17,634 nt of DNA from NCBI GenBank assembly GCA_002423245.1, contig DIVD01000080.1, forward strand, positions 12,111-29,744, written 5' to 3'. Below the pieces are notes generated by a model. It was given only the letters and a program-made list of their open reading frames with translations. It did no database searches and was not told the DNA's origin. The DNA is from Rhodobacteraceae bacterium UBA6141 (GTDB lineage Bacteria; Pseudomonadota; Alphaproteobacteria; Rhodobacterales; Rhodobacteraceae). This document shows, piece after piece, positions 6,943 through 14,323 of this stretch. Each line of letters starts with the position of its first letter. Position 1 is the first letter of the stretch. A program made the translations under genes and the position numbers.

Positions 6943-8427
6943 TCATCGCTTCAGCCGGTCGCGCAGTTCGGTCTTGAGCACCTTGCCATAGCTGTTCTTG
7001 GGCAGAGATTCGGGAAATTCATAGCGTTTGGGGCGCTTGAACCCGGCGATGTTGTCGCGGCACCAGCGGTCGAGCGTGGCCACATCCGCCGTGGCACCCG
7101 GGGCGAAGACGACGAAGGCCACCACCTGCTCGCCCCATTCGGGTTCGGGTTCGCCGACCACCGCCACCTCGAACACCGCCGGGTGGCGCAGCAGCACCTC
7201 CTCGACCTCGCGCGGGTAGATGTTGGTGCCGCCCGAGATGATCACATCCTTGCTGCGGTCGGTCAGATAGAGGAAGCCGTCGGCATCCATATGGCCAAGA
7301 TCGCCGGTGTGCAGCCAGCCGCCGCGCAGCGTCTCGGCGCTGGCCTGCGGGTTCTGCCAGTAACCCTGCATCACCGTGGGCGCCTTCACGCAGATCTCTC
7401 CGGTCTCGCCCGCGGGCAGCGGCGCATCGTCGGGCCCCAGAATGGCAATCCGGCACGCCGCCTGCGCCACCCCGACCGAGGCGCGCCGCTCGCGCCAGCG
7501 CGGATGGGTCGTATCCGCCACCAGATCGCGCGACAGGCAGGAGATCGTCATCGGGCTCTCGCCCTGCCCGTAGATCTGCACGAACCTCGGGCCGAACTGC
7601 GCCAGCGCCTCGTCGATGTCGGCGGCATACATCGGCCCGCCGCCATAGATGATCGTGCGCAGCCCGGTGCCGTCCCAGCCGGTCTCCCGCGCCAGCGCGA
7701 TCAGCCGCTTGACCATGGTGGGCGCCGCGAACATCACCAGCCCGCCCAGGTGCAGGGCCAGGTCGCGGATCTCGGCGCTGTCGAAGCCGCGCGAGGGCGG
7801 CACCACATGCGCCCCGGCGGCGCGGATCTGCGAGAACATGTAGAGCCCCGCCCCATGCGACATCGGCGCGGCATAGAGCATGTGGTCGCCCTGCTGCGGG
7901 CGGTCCACATCGGTGGCATAGGACAACGAGGTCTGGATCATGCAGTCATGCGTCAGCATGACCCCCTTGGGCCGCCCCGTGGTGCCCGAGGTATAGAACA
8001 GCCAGCCCAGATCGCCGCCCTCCCGCGCCACCGGGGGCGTGACCGGCGCCCCGCCCGCGACGGGCGCCGAAAGCGCCAGTTCCGGGCGCCCGCCGAACAG
8101 ATCGCCGCCATCGGTGAACACCAGCCTTGCGCCCGAATGATCCAGAATCCACTCCGCCTCGCGCGGATGCAGCTTGTGGTTGACGGGCACGACCGCCGCG
8201 CCGACCCACAGGACGGCATGAATCGCCGCGATATAGTCGGGGGCGTTCCTCGCAAAGATCGCGACCCGGTCGCCCGGCCCGATGCCGCGCGACGACAGAT
8301 CGGCGGCGCGGTCGCAGACATCCTGCAACAGCCCGGCATAATCCTGTTTCAGCGCGGCGCCATCATGAACGGCGGGGCGCGCCGGCCAGGCCCGCGCGGC
8401 CTGGTAGAGCCAGTTGGCAATGCTCAT
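6943..8427 (-). CDS. AMP-forming acyl-CoA ligase
   Basis: Adenylate-forming enzyme of 494 residues that activates a carboxylic acid with ATP to an acyl-adenylate and then to the CoA thioester. It has all core motifs: the phosphate loop YTSGTTGRPKGV (145-156), APMSHGAG, IYGQGESPM (285-293), GWLHTGDLGHMDADGFLYLT with the ribose-binding Asp376, the hinge DRSKDVIISGG, and the C-terminal catalytic Lys482 in PKNSYGKVLK. Its length and SHGAG motif suit medium-chain or aromatic acid ligases of the FadD-like group better than acetyl-CoA synthetase. The start lies 9 bp after the thiolase stop, with GAGG overlapping that stop region, so the two genes are probably coupled. It runs convergent with the IclR gene. 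Acid specificity cannot be read from sequence. Confidence 0.93.
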   Translation of the reverse strand: MSIANWLYQAARAWPARPAVHDGAALKQDYAGLLQDVCDRAADLSSRGIGPGDRVAIFARNAPDYIAAIHAVLWVGAAVVPVNHKLHPREAEWILDHSGARLVFTDGGDLFGGRPELALSAPVAGGAPVTPPVAREGGDLGWLFYTSGTTGRPKGVMLTHDCMIQTSLSYATDVDRPQQGDHMLYAAPMSHGAGLYMFSQIRAAGAHVVPPSRGFDSAEIRDLALHLGGLVMFAAPTMVKRLIALARETGWDGTGLRTIIYGGGPMYAADIDEALAQFGPRFVQIYGQGESPMTISCLSRDLVADTTHPRWRERRASVGVAQAACRIAILGPDDAPLPAGETGEICVKAPTVMQGYWQNPQASAETLRGGWLHTGDLGHMDADGFLYLTDRSKDVIISGGTNIYPREVEEVLLRHPAVFEVAVVGEPEPEWGEQVVAFVVFAPGATADVATLDRWCRDNIAGFKRPKRYEFPESLPKNSYGKVLKTELRDRLKR

Positions 8428-8436
8428 TCGGGGGCC

Positions 8437-9600
8437 TCAGGCGCGGTCGGCGTGAAGGACGGTCGCATAATTCGCCACCGCCGCCCCGCCCATGTTGAAG
8501 GTCAGGCCCCATTCGGCGCCCTGCCGCTGCATCTCGCCGGCCTGTCCGGTCAACTGGCGGAACGCGAGGGCGTGCATCGACACCCCCGTGGCCCCGACCG
8601 GGTGCCCCTTGGCCTTCAGCCCGCCCGACAGGTTCACCGGCGTGCGGCCGTCCGCCATGACGCGCCCCTCCTCGAGCACGCGGGCGCCCTGCCCCCTGGG
8701 GGCCAGCCCCATCGCCTCGTAGATCAGCAACTCGGCGGCGGTGAAGCAGTCATGCACCTCGGCGAAGTCGAGGTCATCGACCCCGATCCCGGCGGTGGCA
8801 TAGGCCGCGCGGATCGCGCGCTCGGGCCCCTCGAAGGCCACGAAGTCGCGCCGCGACATCGGCAGGTAATCCGACACATGCTCTGCCGCCGCGATCCGCA
8901 CCCGGCGCGGGGCGTCGCCCGCGTCGCCCGACAGCACGATCGCCGCGGCCCCGTCCGTCACCAGCGAGCAGTCCGACAGGCGCAGCGGCGGCGCGATCAG
9001 CGGGTTCTTCTCGCTGACCTCGCGGCAGAAGTCATAGGTGAAGGGCTTGTGCATCTGCGCCAGCGGGTTCTTCATCGCATTGACGTGGTTCTTGGCGGAA
9101 ATGCGCGCCATGGCATCCATCGGGTCGCCGTAGCGGTCGGCATAGGTCTGCGCCGCGAGGGCAAACACCTGCGGAAAGCTCAGCGCCGCCTCGGCCGGGT
9201 CGTTCTGATAGCCCGCCCCGGCCAGCGCCGCCGTCACCTCGGGCGTGCTGCGATGGGTCATCTTTTCCGCCCCCACCACCAGCACATGCCGCGCCTTGCC
9301 CGACAGGATCTGGTTGATCCCGGCGTGAATGGCCGCCGCGCCGGAGGCGCAGGCATTCTCGCAGCGCGATGCCGGCTTGAAGCGCAGCGCCGGGTGCGCC
9401 TGATGGATCAGCGACGAGGCAAAGCCGTCGCTCACCAGGCCCGAGTTGAAATGGCCCAGAAACACCGCATCGATCTCGGCCGGGTCCAGCCCCGATTCGG
9501 CCATCGCCTCTTGCGCGGCGGAAACGATCAGCTCTTCCAGCGTCTCGCCCAGGCGGCCAAAGCGGGTATGCCCGCTGCCGATGATATGGATGTCCTGCAT
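8437..9600 (-). CDS. Thiolase-family protein, SCPx / acetyl-CoA acetyltransferase type
   Basis: Predicted to cleave a 3-oxoacyl-CoA with CoA, or to run the reverse condensation; 387 residues. Landmarks are CENACASGAAAIHAG with the nucleophile Cys84, VLVVGAEKMTH, EVHDCFTAAELL with His283, and SGGLKAKGHPVGATG with His333. The second Cys of classical thiolases (CxG near the C-terminus) is replaced by FNMGGAAVAN, as in the SCPx-type branch, whose members often act on branched, steroid or otherwise unusual acyl groups. The start at 9600 has GGGGAGGA six bases upstream; a longer reading frame extends to 9780, but its N-terminus lacks any thiolase similarity. First gene of a pair with the acyl-CoA ligase, and divergent from the PAS-LuxR gene 103 bp away. 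Confidence 0.93.
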   Translation of the reverse strand: MQDIHIIGSGHTRFGRLGETLEELIVSAAQEAMAESGLDPAEIDAVFLGHFNSGLVSDGFASSLIHQAHPALRFKPASRCENACASGAAAIHAGINQILSGKARHVLVVGAEKMTHRSTPEVTAALAGAGYQNDPAEAALSFPQVFALAAQTYADRYGDPMDAMARISAKNHVNAMKNPLAQMHKPFTYDFCREVSEKNPLIAPPLRLSDCSLVTDGAAAIVLSGDAGDAPRRVRIAAAEHVSDYLPMSRRDFVAFEGPERAIRAAYATAGIGVDDLDFAEVHDCFTAAELLIYEAMGLAPRGQGARVLEEGRVMADGRTPVNLSGGLKAKGHPVGATGVSMHALAFRQLTGQAGEMQRQGAEWGLTFNMGGAAVANYATVLHADRA

Positions 9601-9649
9601 GACGAATCCTCCCCGGCCGTCAGCATCGCGCGGAAGGGGGCGGGGCGGA

Positions 9650-9691
9650 ATACGCGGAAACCCGTAGAAAGATACATAGGAATCCCGTAGA
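9650..9691. promoter_or_regulatory. Paired candidate operator sites between thiolase and PAS-LuxR genes
   Basis: Two copies of an imperfect motif, ATACGCGGAAACCCGTAGA (9650-9668) and ATACATAGGAATCCCGTAGA (9672-9691), lie head to tail, with the conserved CCCGTAGA parts 23 bp apart. Each copy is also a rough dyad with TAC...GTA arms; the first reads TACGCG-GAAA-CCCGTA, with one mismatched pair in the arms. Paired dyads of this size in a 103-bp divergent region next to a LuxR-type gene suggest binding sites for that regulator. Confidence 0.5.
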
Positions 9692-9703
9692 CCGCATCGT
9701 GAC

Positions 9704-10255
9704 ATGACAGACCCCGAACTCTTGCAGCTTGGTTTCCAGGAGGCGCCCGTCGCGCTGATGATCCTGTCGAACCGCCGCATCCTGCGGGTGAATGCCGAGT
9801 TCGAATCGCTGTTCGGCTGGCCCCAGCCCGATCTGGCGGGGCAATCGGTGCGCCTGCTCTATCCCTCCAGCATCGACTATGAAAAGACCGGCAGCCGCTG
9901 GGTCCGCCGCCTCGCCGGCCAGCAGCGGCACGAGGATGAACGCTTCATGCGCTGCCGGTCGGGGGCGACGCTGTGGATGCGCGCGCGCGGGCGCACGCTG
10001 ACGCCCGACGATCCGTTCCGCCTGACGCTCTGGGCCTTCGACCCGCTGCCCGACCGGATGACGGGAACCGAGGCGCTGACGCTTCGCGAACGCGAGGTGG
10101 CCGGCTATGTCGTCAAGGGCTTCACCAGCAAGGAGATCGGGCAGGCGCTGGGGATTTCCCCCCGCACGGTCGAGGTGCACCGCAGCGCGATCATGCGCAA
10201 GCTGGGCGTGGGCAAAGCGGCGGAGATGGTGGCGCGCATCACCGGCCGCGCCTGA
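9704..10255 (+). CDS. PAS domain - LuxR-type helix-turn-helix transcriptional regulator
   Basis: Single-chain regulator of 183 residues. Residues about 10-112 read as a PAS domain (APVALMILSNRRILRVNAEF, ESLFGWPQPDLAGQSVRLLY, and a strand pair ending FRLTLWAFDP). Residues about 123-181 form a LuxR/GerE DNA-binding domain (LTLREREVAGYVVKGFTSKE, IGQALGISPRTVEVHRSAIM, RKLGV). There is no receiver domain, so it is likely a direct sensor of a ligand or cofactor rather than a two-component regulator. The gene is divergent from the thiolase/ligase pair and 224 bp before the MmgE/PrpD unit, so either or both may be its targets. No Shine-Dalgarno is seen in the 13 bases before the ATG, and the candidate operators end only 12 bases upstream. 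Confidence 0.9.
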   Translation: MTDPELLQLGFQEAPVALMILSNRRILRVNAEFESLFGWPQPDLAGQSVRLLYPSSIDYEKTGSRWVRRLAGQQRHEDERFMRCRSGATLWMRARGRTLTPDDPFRLTLWAFDPLPDRMTGTEALTLREREVAGYVVKGFTSKEIGQALGISPRTVEVHRSAIMRKLGVGKAAEMVARITGRA

Positions 10256-10326
10256 GGCCCCTCGCTGGGGCCGCTCACCCGGGCCGCTCGCGCCGGTGTG
10301 CGCGGCCTCCGCACCCGGACGCTTGC

Positions 10327-10358
10327 TTGACACGCCGGCGCGGCGCCGGGCATATATC
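10327..10358 (+). promoter_or_regulatory. Candidate promoter of the MmgE/PrpD unit
   Basis: A perfect TTGACA (10327-10332) is followed by CATATA at 18 bases or TATATC at 20 bases (10353-10358). The -10 match is only fair, as expected of an activated promoter. The -10 region overlaps CCGGGCATATA and TCCGGACAAATG, which resemble parts of the candidate IclR sites at 5900 and 6030. Confidence 0.45.
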
Positions 10359-10479
10359 CGGACAAATGCCGTGACGCCCGCAGGTTGGGCAGAAGCGGGG
10401 ACGGCGCGGGCAGGCGCGGCGTTGGATACAGGCTGGCAACAGGCGTCCGGTTGGGCGCCGCCGACGAGAGGGCGAGGCG

Positions 10480-11799
10480 ATGGCAGAAGGACTGATTCGG
10501 CGCATTGCCGCCCTCGCCGAGGCGCCGGACGATCCTCCGACCGATCTTCAGGCCGCCGCGATGACGATCGAGGATACGCTCGCGGTCGCCTGGGGCGGCT
10601 GGGCAGAGCCGGTCGTGGGGATGTTGCGCAAGGTGCTGGCGGGCGAGGTCGCGCCGGTGCTGGACGGCAGCCGCGTTGCCAGCGCCGAACATGCGGCCTT
10701 TCTTCACGCGGTGGCGGGACATGTGCTCGACTATGACGATGTCCACACGCTCAGCACCACCCATCCCAGCGTGGTGATCGTGCCCGCGCTGCTTGCGCTG
10801 ACCGAGGCACGGCCGGGGCTGGCCGCGCGGGTGCCGCGGGCGCTGGCCGTGGGGGTGGGGGTCAACATCGCGCTGGGCGGGGTGTTGGGATTTGGCCATT
10901 ACGACAAGGGATGGCACGCGACATCGACGATCGGGCCGCTGGCCGGGGCGGCGGCGCTGGCCCATCTCCTCGGGCTGGACGCGGCGGCGACGCGCCATGC
11001 GATCGGCCTTGCGGCCACGCAGGCGGGCGGGCTGCAGCGCAACTTCGGCACGATGGCCAAGCCCGTGCAGGCCGGCAATGCCTCGGCCGCCGCCCTGCGT
11101 GCGGCGCTGATGGCCGAGGCCGGGGTCACCGCCAGCGACGACATCTTCGGGCCGCGCGGCTTTTTCGACCTCTATCGCGGCGAGGCGCTGGCCGCCGATC
11201 CCGAGGCCGTGCCGGTGGCGGCCGATCTCGCCTCGCTCTCGCGCAAGCTCTATCCGTGCTGCTATCTTACCCACCGGATGATCGCCGCGGGCATCGACGT
11301 CCATGCCGCGCTTGGCGCAGAGGCGCCGCCCGCCGACGCGGTGATCGAGATGGCGGTGCCCTACGGCACGATGCGGCCGCTGAACGTCTTCGATCCGCGC
11401 AACGGGCTCGAGGCCAAGTTCTGCGCCTCCTATGCAGTGGCCACGGCGATCGCGCAGGGCAAGGTCGGGCTGCCGGACTTCGAGGACGATGCCGTGCACC
11501 GCCCCCTGATCCGGCGCCTGATGTCGCAGGTCCGCATCACCGAGGAGCCGCTTTCGGGCCCGATGCCGGTGGGGGTCAACCACGGCCGCGTCCGGATCGG
11601 CCTGCGGGCGGGGAACCGCTGGCTCGCCGAGGCCGAGGCGCGCCACTATCCCGGCTCGCCCGAGGCGCCCGCGACCGAGGCGCAGATGCAGGCCAAGGTC
11701 GCCGACTGTCTGGACCGCCACGCCCGGATGCTGGGCAGCGCCCCCGGCCCCGACGCCTTCCGCGCCGACATCCGCCGCCGGATCGGAGCGGCCGCCTGA
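10480..11799 (+). CDS. MmgE/PrpD family protein
   Basis: Protein of 439 residues in the family of 2-methylcitrate dehydratase PrpD, cis-aconitate decarboxylase and iminodisuccinate epimerase. Family landmarks are HAVAGHVLDYDDVH (about 76-89) followed by THPS, KGWHATSTIGPLAGAAALAH with His146, FGTMAKPVQAGNASAAALRA with Lys194, DIFGPRGFFDLY, and RKLYPCCYLTH (255-265). The His and Lys correspond to active-site residues of cis-aconitate decarboxylase, but the segment after DYDD differs from that enzyme, so decarboxylase activity should not be assumed. The ATG follows GAGGGCGAGG. It is first in a unit with an acyl-CoA dehydrogenase and a CoA-transferase and has no propionate genes (prpB, prpC) nearby, which argues against a plain methylcitrate role. 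Likely acts on a di- or tricarboxylic or hydroxyacid intermediate; exact reaction unknown. Confidence 0.9.
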   Translation: MAEGLIRRIAALAEAPDDPPTDLQAAAMTIEDTLAVAWGGWAEPVVGMLRKVLAGEVAPVLDGSRVASAEHAAFLHAVAGHVLDYDDVHTLSTTHPSVVIVPALLALTEARPGLAARVPRALAVGVGVNIALGGVLGFGHYDKGWHATSTIGPLAGAAALAHLLGLDAAATRHAIGLAATQAGGLQRNFGTMAKPVQAGNASAAALRAALMAEAGVTASDDIFGPRGFFDLYRGEALAADPEAVPVAADLASLSRKLYPCCYLTHRMIAAGIDVHAALGAEAPPADAVIEMAVPYGTMRPLNVFDPRNGLEAKFCASYAVATAIAQGKVGLPDFEDDAVHRPLIRRLMSQVRITEEPLSGPMPVGVNHGRVRIGLRAGNRWLAEAEARHYPGSPEAPATEAQMQAKVADCLDRHARMLGSAPGPDAFRADIRRRIGAAA

Positions 11800-11820
11800 C
11801 ATCTGATGGGAGACAGAGCA

Positions 11821-13011
11821 ATGACCACCCACCCCGAGCCCGCGAGCCTGACCATGGATGTCGGCGAGGACTGGGCCGAGCTGCGCGAGAACGTGCAGCG
11901 GCTCTGCGCCCCCTATGACGGCGCCTACTGGCAGCAACTGGAACGCGAGCAGGCCTATCCCGAGGCCTTCGTGAAGGCATTGGGCGATGCCGGCTATCTG
12001 GCGGCGCTGATCCCCGAGGAATACGGCGGCTCGGGCCTGCCGCTGCGCGCCGCATCGGTGATCCTGGAGGAGATCCACGCCGCCGGCTGCAACGCGGCGC
12101 CCTGCCATGCGCAGATGTACATCATGGGCACGCTGCTGCGCCACGGCAGCGCCGAGCAGAAGCAGCGCTACCTGCCCAGGATCGCCACGGGCGACTTGCG
12201 GCTGCAGGCCTTCGGCATCACCGAGCCCACCACCGGCTCGGACACCACGATGCTGAAGACCCGGGCCGACCGGAAGGGCGATGTCTATGTGGTGAACGGG
12301 CAGAAGGTCTGGACCTCGCGCGCGCGCCATTCCGACCTGATGCTGCTGCTGGCGCGCACCACGCCGGCCGACCAGGTGGCCAAGCGCACCGACGGGCTTT
12401 CGGTGTTCCTTGTGGACATGCGCAAGGCGCTGGAAAAGGGCATGACGATCCGGCCCATCGAGGTCATGGTGAACCACCACACCACCGAGGTCTTCTTCGA
12501 CAATCTGGAGATCCCCGCCGACAGCCTGGTGGGCACCGAGGGCAAGGGCTTTCGCCACATCCTCGACGGCATGAACGCCGAGCGCGCGCTGGTGGCCTCG
12601 GAATGCCTCGGCGATGCGCGCTGGTTCATCGCGAAGGGCGCGGCCTACGCGCGCGAGAGGGTGGTCTTCGGCGCCCCGATCGGGCGCAATCAGGGCGTGC
12701 AGTTCCCCATCGCGCGCGCCTATGCCGAGATGCGCGCGGCCGAACTGGTGCTGCGCCGGGCCTGCGCGCTGTTCGACGCCGGCCAGCCCTGCGGCGAGGA
12801 TGCCAACATGGCAAAGCTGCTGACCTCGGAGGCCGCCTGGCATGCCGGCGAGGCCTGCCTCCAGACCCATGGCGGCTTCGGCTACGCGCGCGAATACGAT
12901 GTCGAGCGCAAGTGGCGCGAGACCCGGCTCTACCAGATCGCGCCGATTTCGACCAATCTCATCCTCGCCTTCCTCGCCGAGCATGTCCTCGACATGCCGC
13001 GCTCCTACTGA
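11821..13011 (+). CDS. Acyl-CoA dehydrogenase (second paralog)
   Basis: FAD-dependent dehydrogenase of 396 residues, a paralog of the gene at 3491-4657. Landmarks are LIPEEYGGSGLPLRAASVIL, FGITEPTTGSDTTMLKTRAD, VNGQKVWTSRARHSDLMLLL, GKGFRHILDGMNAERALVAS, ARERVVFGAPIGRNQGVQFP and THGGFGYAREYDVERKWRET. The C-terminal catalytic Glu of MCAD is replaced (YQIAPISTN, about 371-379). Glu254 in MNAERALVA stands where isovaleryl-CoA dehydrogenase keeps its base. I use the ATG at 11821 because GGGAGA lies 8 bases before it; the earlier ATG at 11806 contains that ribosome site. It follows the MmgE/PrpD gene by 21 bp and precedes the second CoA-transferase by 20 bp. Substrate is presumably a branched or substituted acyl-CoA, by analogy only. 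Confidence 0.93.
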   Translation: MTTHPEPASLTMDVGEDWAELRENVQRLCAPYDGAYWQQLEREQAYPEAFVKALGDAGYLAALIPEEYGGSGLPLRAASVILEEIHAAGCNAAPCHAQMYIMGTLLRHGSAEQKQRYLPRIATGDLRLQAFGITEPTTGSDTTMLKTRADRKGDVYVVNGQKVWTSRARHSDLMLLLARTTPADQVAKRTDGLSVFLVDMRKALEKGMTIRPIEVMVNHHTTEVFFDNLEIPADSLVGTEGKGFRHILDGMNAERALVASECLGDARWFIAKGAAYARERVVFGAPIGRNQGVQFPIARAYAEMRAAELVLRRACALFDAGQPCGEDANMAKLLTSEAAWHAGEACLQTHGGFGYAREYDVERKWRETRLYQIAPISTNLILAFLAEHVLDMPRSY

Positions 13012-13031
13012 TCGTGCGGGGACCCGCGCCG

Positions 13032-14213
13032 ATGACCCAGCCGCCCTCCCCCGCCGCGCCGCTTGCCGGCATCACCGTGGTCGAGTTCGGCCACAGCGTC
13101 GCCGCACCCTATGCCGGCCAGATTCTCGCCGACCTCGGGGCGCGGGTGATCAAGGTCGAAGGCCCCGCGGGCGACGATGCCCGGCAATGGGGCCCGCCCT
13201 TCTGGCATGGCAGTTCCGCGGCCTTCCAGAGCCTGAACCGCAACAAGCAATCGGTGGTGGCCGACATCAAGGACCCGGCCGATCTGGAACGCCTGAAGGC
13301 GCTGATGACCGGCGCGGACGTGGTCATCCAGAACATGCGGCCGGGGCTGGTCGCGCGCTTCGGGCTCGACGCGGGGGCGCTGCGGGCGGTCAATCCCCGG
13401 CTGGTGGTCTGCAATCTCGGGGCCTTCGGCGCGACCGGGCCGCTTGCCGACAGGCCGGGCTACGATCCGCTGATGCAGGCATTCGCGGGCATCATGGCCG
13501 TGACCGGAGAGCCCGGGCGCCCGCCCGTGCGGGTCGGCCCCTCGATCGTCGATCAGGGCGCGGGGATGTGGAGCGTCATCGGCATCCTTGCCGCGCTGTT
13601 CGCCCGGGCCGAAACCGGCGCGGGCTGCACGGTGGACACCTCGCTGTTCGAGACGGCGCTGGCCTGGATGACGGTCCCGATCGCCAATGCGCTCGCCTCG
13701 GGGCGCGAGCCGGGCAAGAGCGGCTCCGAAACTCCCATGCTGGCGCCCTATCGCGCCTTCCGCGCCGCGGATGGCGACGTGGTGATCGCGGCGGGCAACA
13801 ACAATCTCTTCGCCCGGCTTTGCGAGGTGCTGGGCCATCCGGAATGGGCCAGCGACCCGCGCTTTGTGGACAATGCCGGGCGGGTCGGGAACCGTGTTGA
13901 CCTCAACGCGATGATCGAGGAGGTGGTGGGGCACCGGCCCGTCGTCCATTGGGTCGCCGCGCTCGAGAAGGTGGGGGTGCCGGTCTCGCCGGTGCACGGG
14001 GTGGGCGAGGTGCTGGCCCATCCCCAGACCGAGGCCGTCGGAATGCTGGTCCCGACGCCGGGGGGCGAGATGCGCCTTGTCGCGACGCCGGTCTCGTTCG
14101 ACGGGGAGCGCCCGGCGGTGCGCTCGGCCGCCCCCGCGCTCGGATCCTCGCCGCTTGCGTCCGCGGCAGATGCGGCACCCGGTTCGGCACCCGGTTCGGC
14201 GGCCAGGGGCTGA
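13032..14213 (+). CDS. Class III (CaiB/BaiF family) CoA-transferase, second copy
   Basis: CoA-transferase of 393 residues. It opens LAGITVVEFGHSVAAPYAGQ, ILADLGARVIKVEGPAGDDA; FQSLNRNKQSVVADIKDPAD is the CoA-site region, and DRPGYDPLMQAFAG carries the probable catalytic Asp145. GAGCTVDTSLFETALAWM and the C-terminal VPVSPVHGVGEVLAHPQTEA are also typical. Third gene of the MmgE/PrpD unit, 20 bp after the dehydrogenase stop; the ribosome site is weak (GGGGA 11 bases upstream). The last 30 or so residues are Ala/Ser/Pro-rich and include a duplicated APGS from a 12-bp tandem repeat, outside the conserved fold. It differs enough from the copy at 4680 (ending at 5873) that the two probably serve different substrates or steps. 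Confidence 0.92.
   Translation: MTQPPSPAAPLAGITVVEFGHSVAAPYAGQILADLGARVIKVEGPAGDDARQWGPPFWHGSSAAFQSLNRNKQSVVADIKDPADLERLKALMTGADVVIQNMRPGLVARFGLDAGALRAVNPRLVVCNLGAFGATGPLADRPGYDPLMQAFAGIMAVTGEPGRPPVRVGPSIVDQGAGMWSVIGILAALFARAETGAGCTVDTSLFETALAWMTVPIANALASGREPGKSGSETPMLAPYRAFRAADGDVVIAAGNNNLFARLCEVLGHPEWASDPRFVDNAGRVGNRVDLNAMIEEVVGHRPVVHWVAALEKVGVPVSPVHGVGEVLAHPQTEAVGMLVPTPGGEMRLVATPVSFDGERPAVRSAAPALGSSPLASAADAAPGSAPGSAARG
14174..14197 (+). repeat. 12-bp tandem duplication in the 3' end of the second CoA-transferase gene
   Basis: GGCACCCGGTTC occurs twice without a gap (14174-14185 and 14186-14197), in frame, and encodes a doubled APGS in the low-complexity C-terminal tail. Confidence 0.85.
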
Positions 14214-14222
14214 AGAACCCCT
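14205..14222 (+). terminator. Small hairpin at the end of the MmgE/PrpD unit
   Basis: AGGGG and CCCCT with an 8-base loop span the CoA-transferase stop codon. The stem is only five pairs and lacks a T-tract, so it is a doubtful terminator for the convergent junction with the enoyl-CoA hydratase gene. Confidence 0.2.
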
Positions 14223-14269
14223 CGCCCGGTGGAACGCCTGCCCGCCGGTCCGAGGCAGCCACCTGCAGC

Positions 14270-14297
14270 GGCACACCCGCTCCGGCACACCCGCTCC
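14270..14297. repeat. 14-bp tandem duplication in the convergent intergenic gap
   Basis: GGCACACCCGCTCC is present twice back to back (14270-14283 and 14284-14297), between the stops of the CoA-transferase and enoyl-CoA hydratase genes. It is non-coding and its period is not a multiple of three. Confidence 0.85.
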
Positions 14298-14323
14298 GGC
14301 AGGCGGCGGCCCGTCAGGTGCCG

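Noticed and set aside
7183..9690. An 835-codon open frame on the plus strand opposite the ligase and thiolase genes
   Set aside because: Same antisense artefact of GC-rich codons; the minus strand holds complete families with catalytic motifs.
9601..9780. A 60-residue extension of the thiolase
   Set aside because: It runs through the divergent promoter region and into the PAS-LuxR gene, while the ATG at 9600 has a strong GGGGAGGA and gives a standard thiolase start.
10105..12984. A 959-codon open frame on the minus strand opposite the PAS-LuxR end, MmgE/PrpD and dehydrogenase genes
   Set aside because: It mirrors well-supported genes on the other strand, has low-complexity Gly/Arg/His/Gln composition, and follows from high third-position GC, which removes stops from antisense frames.
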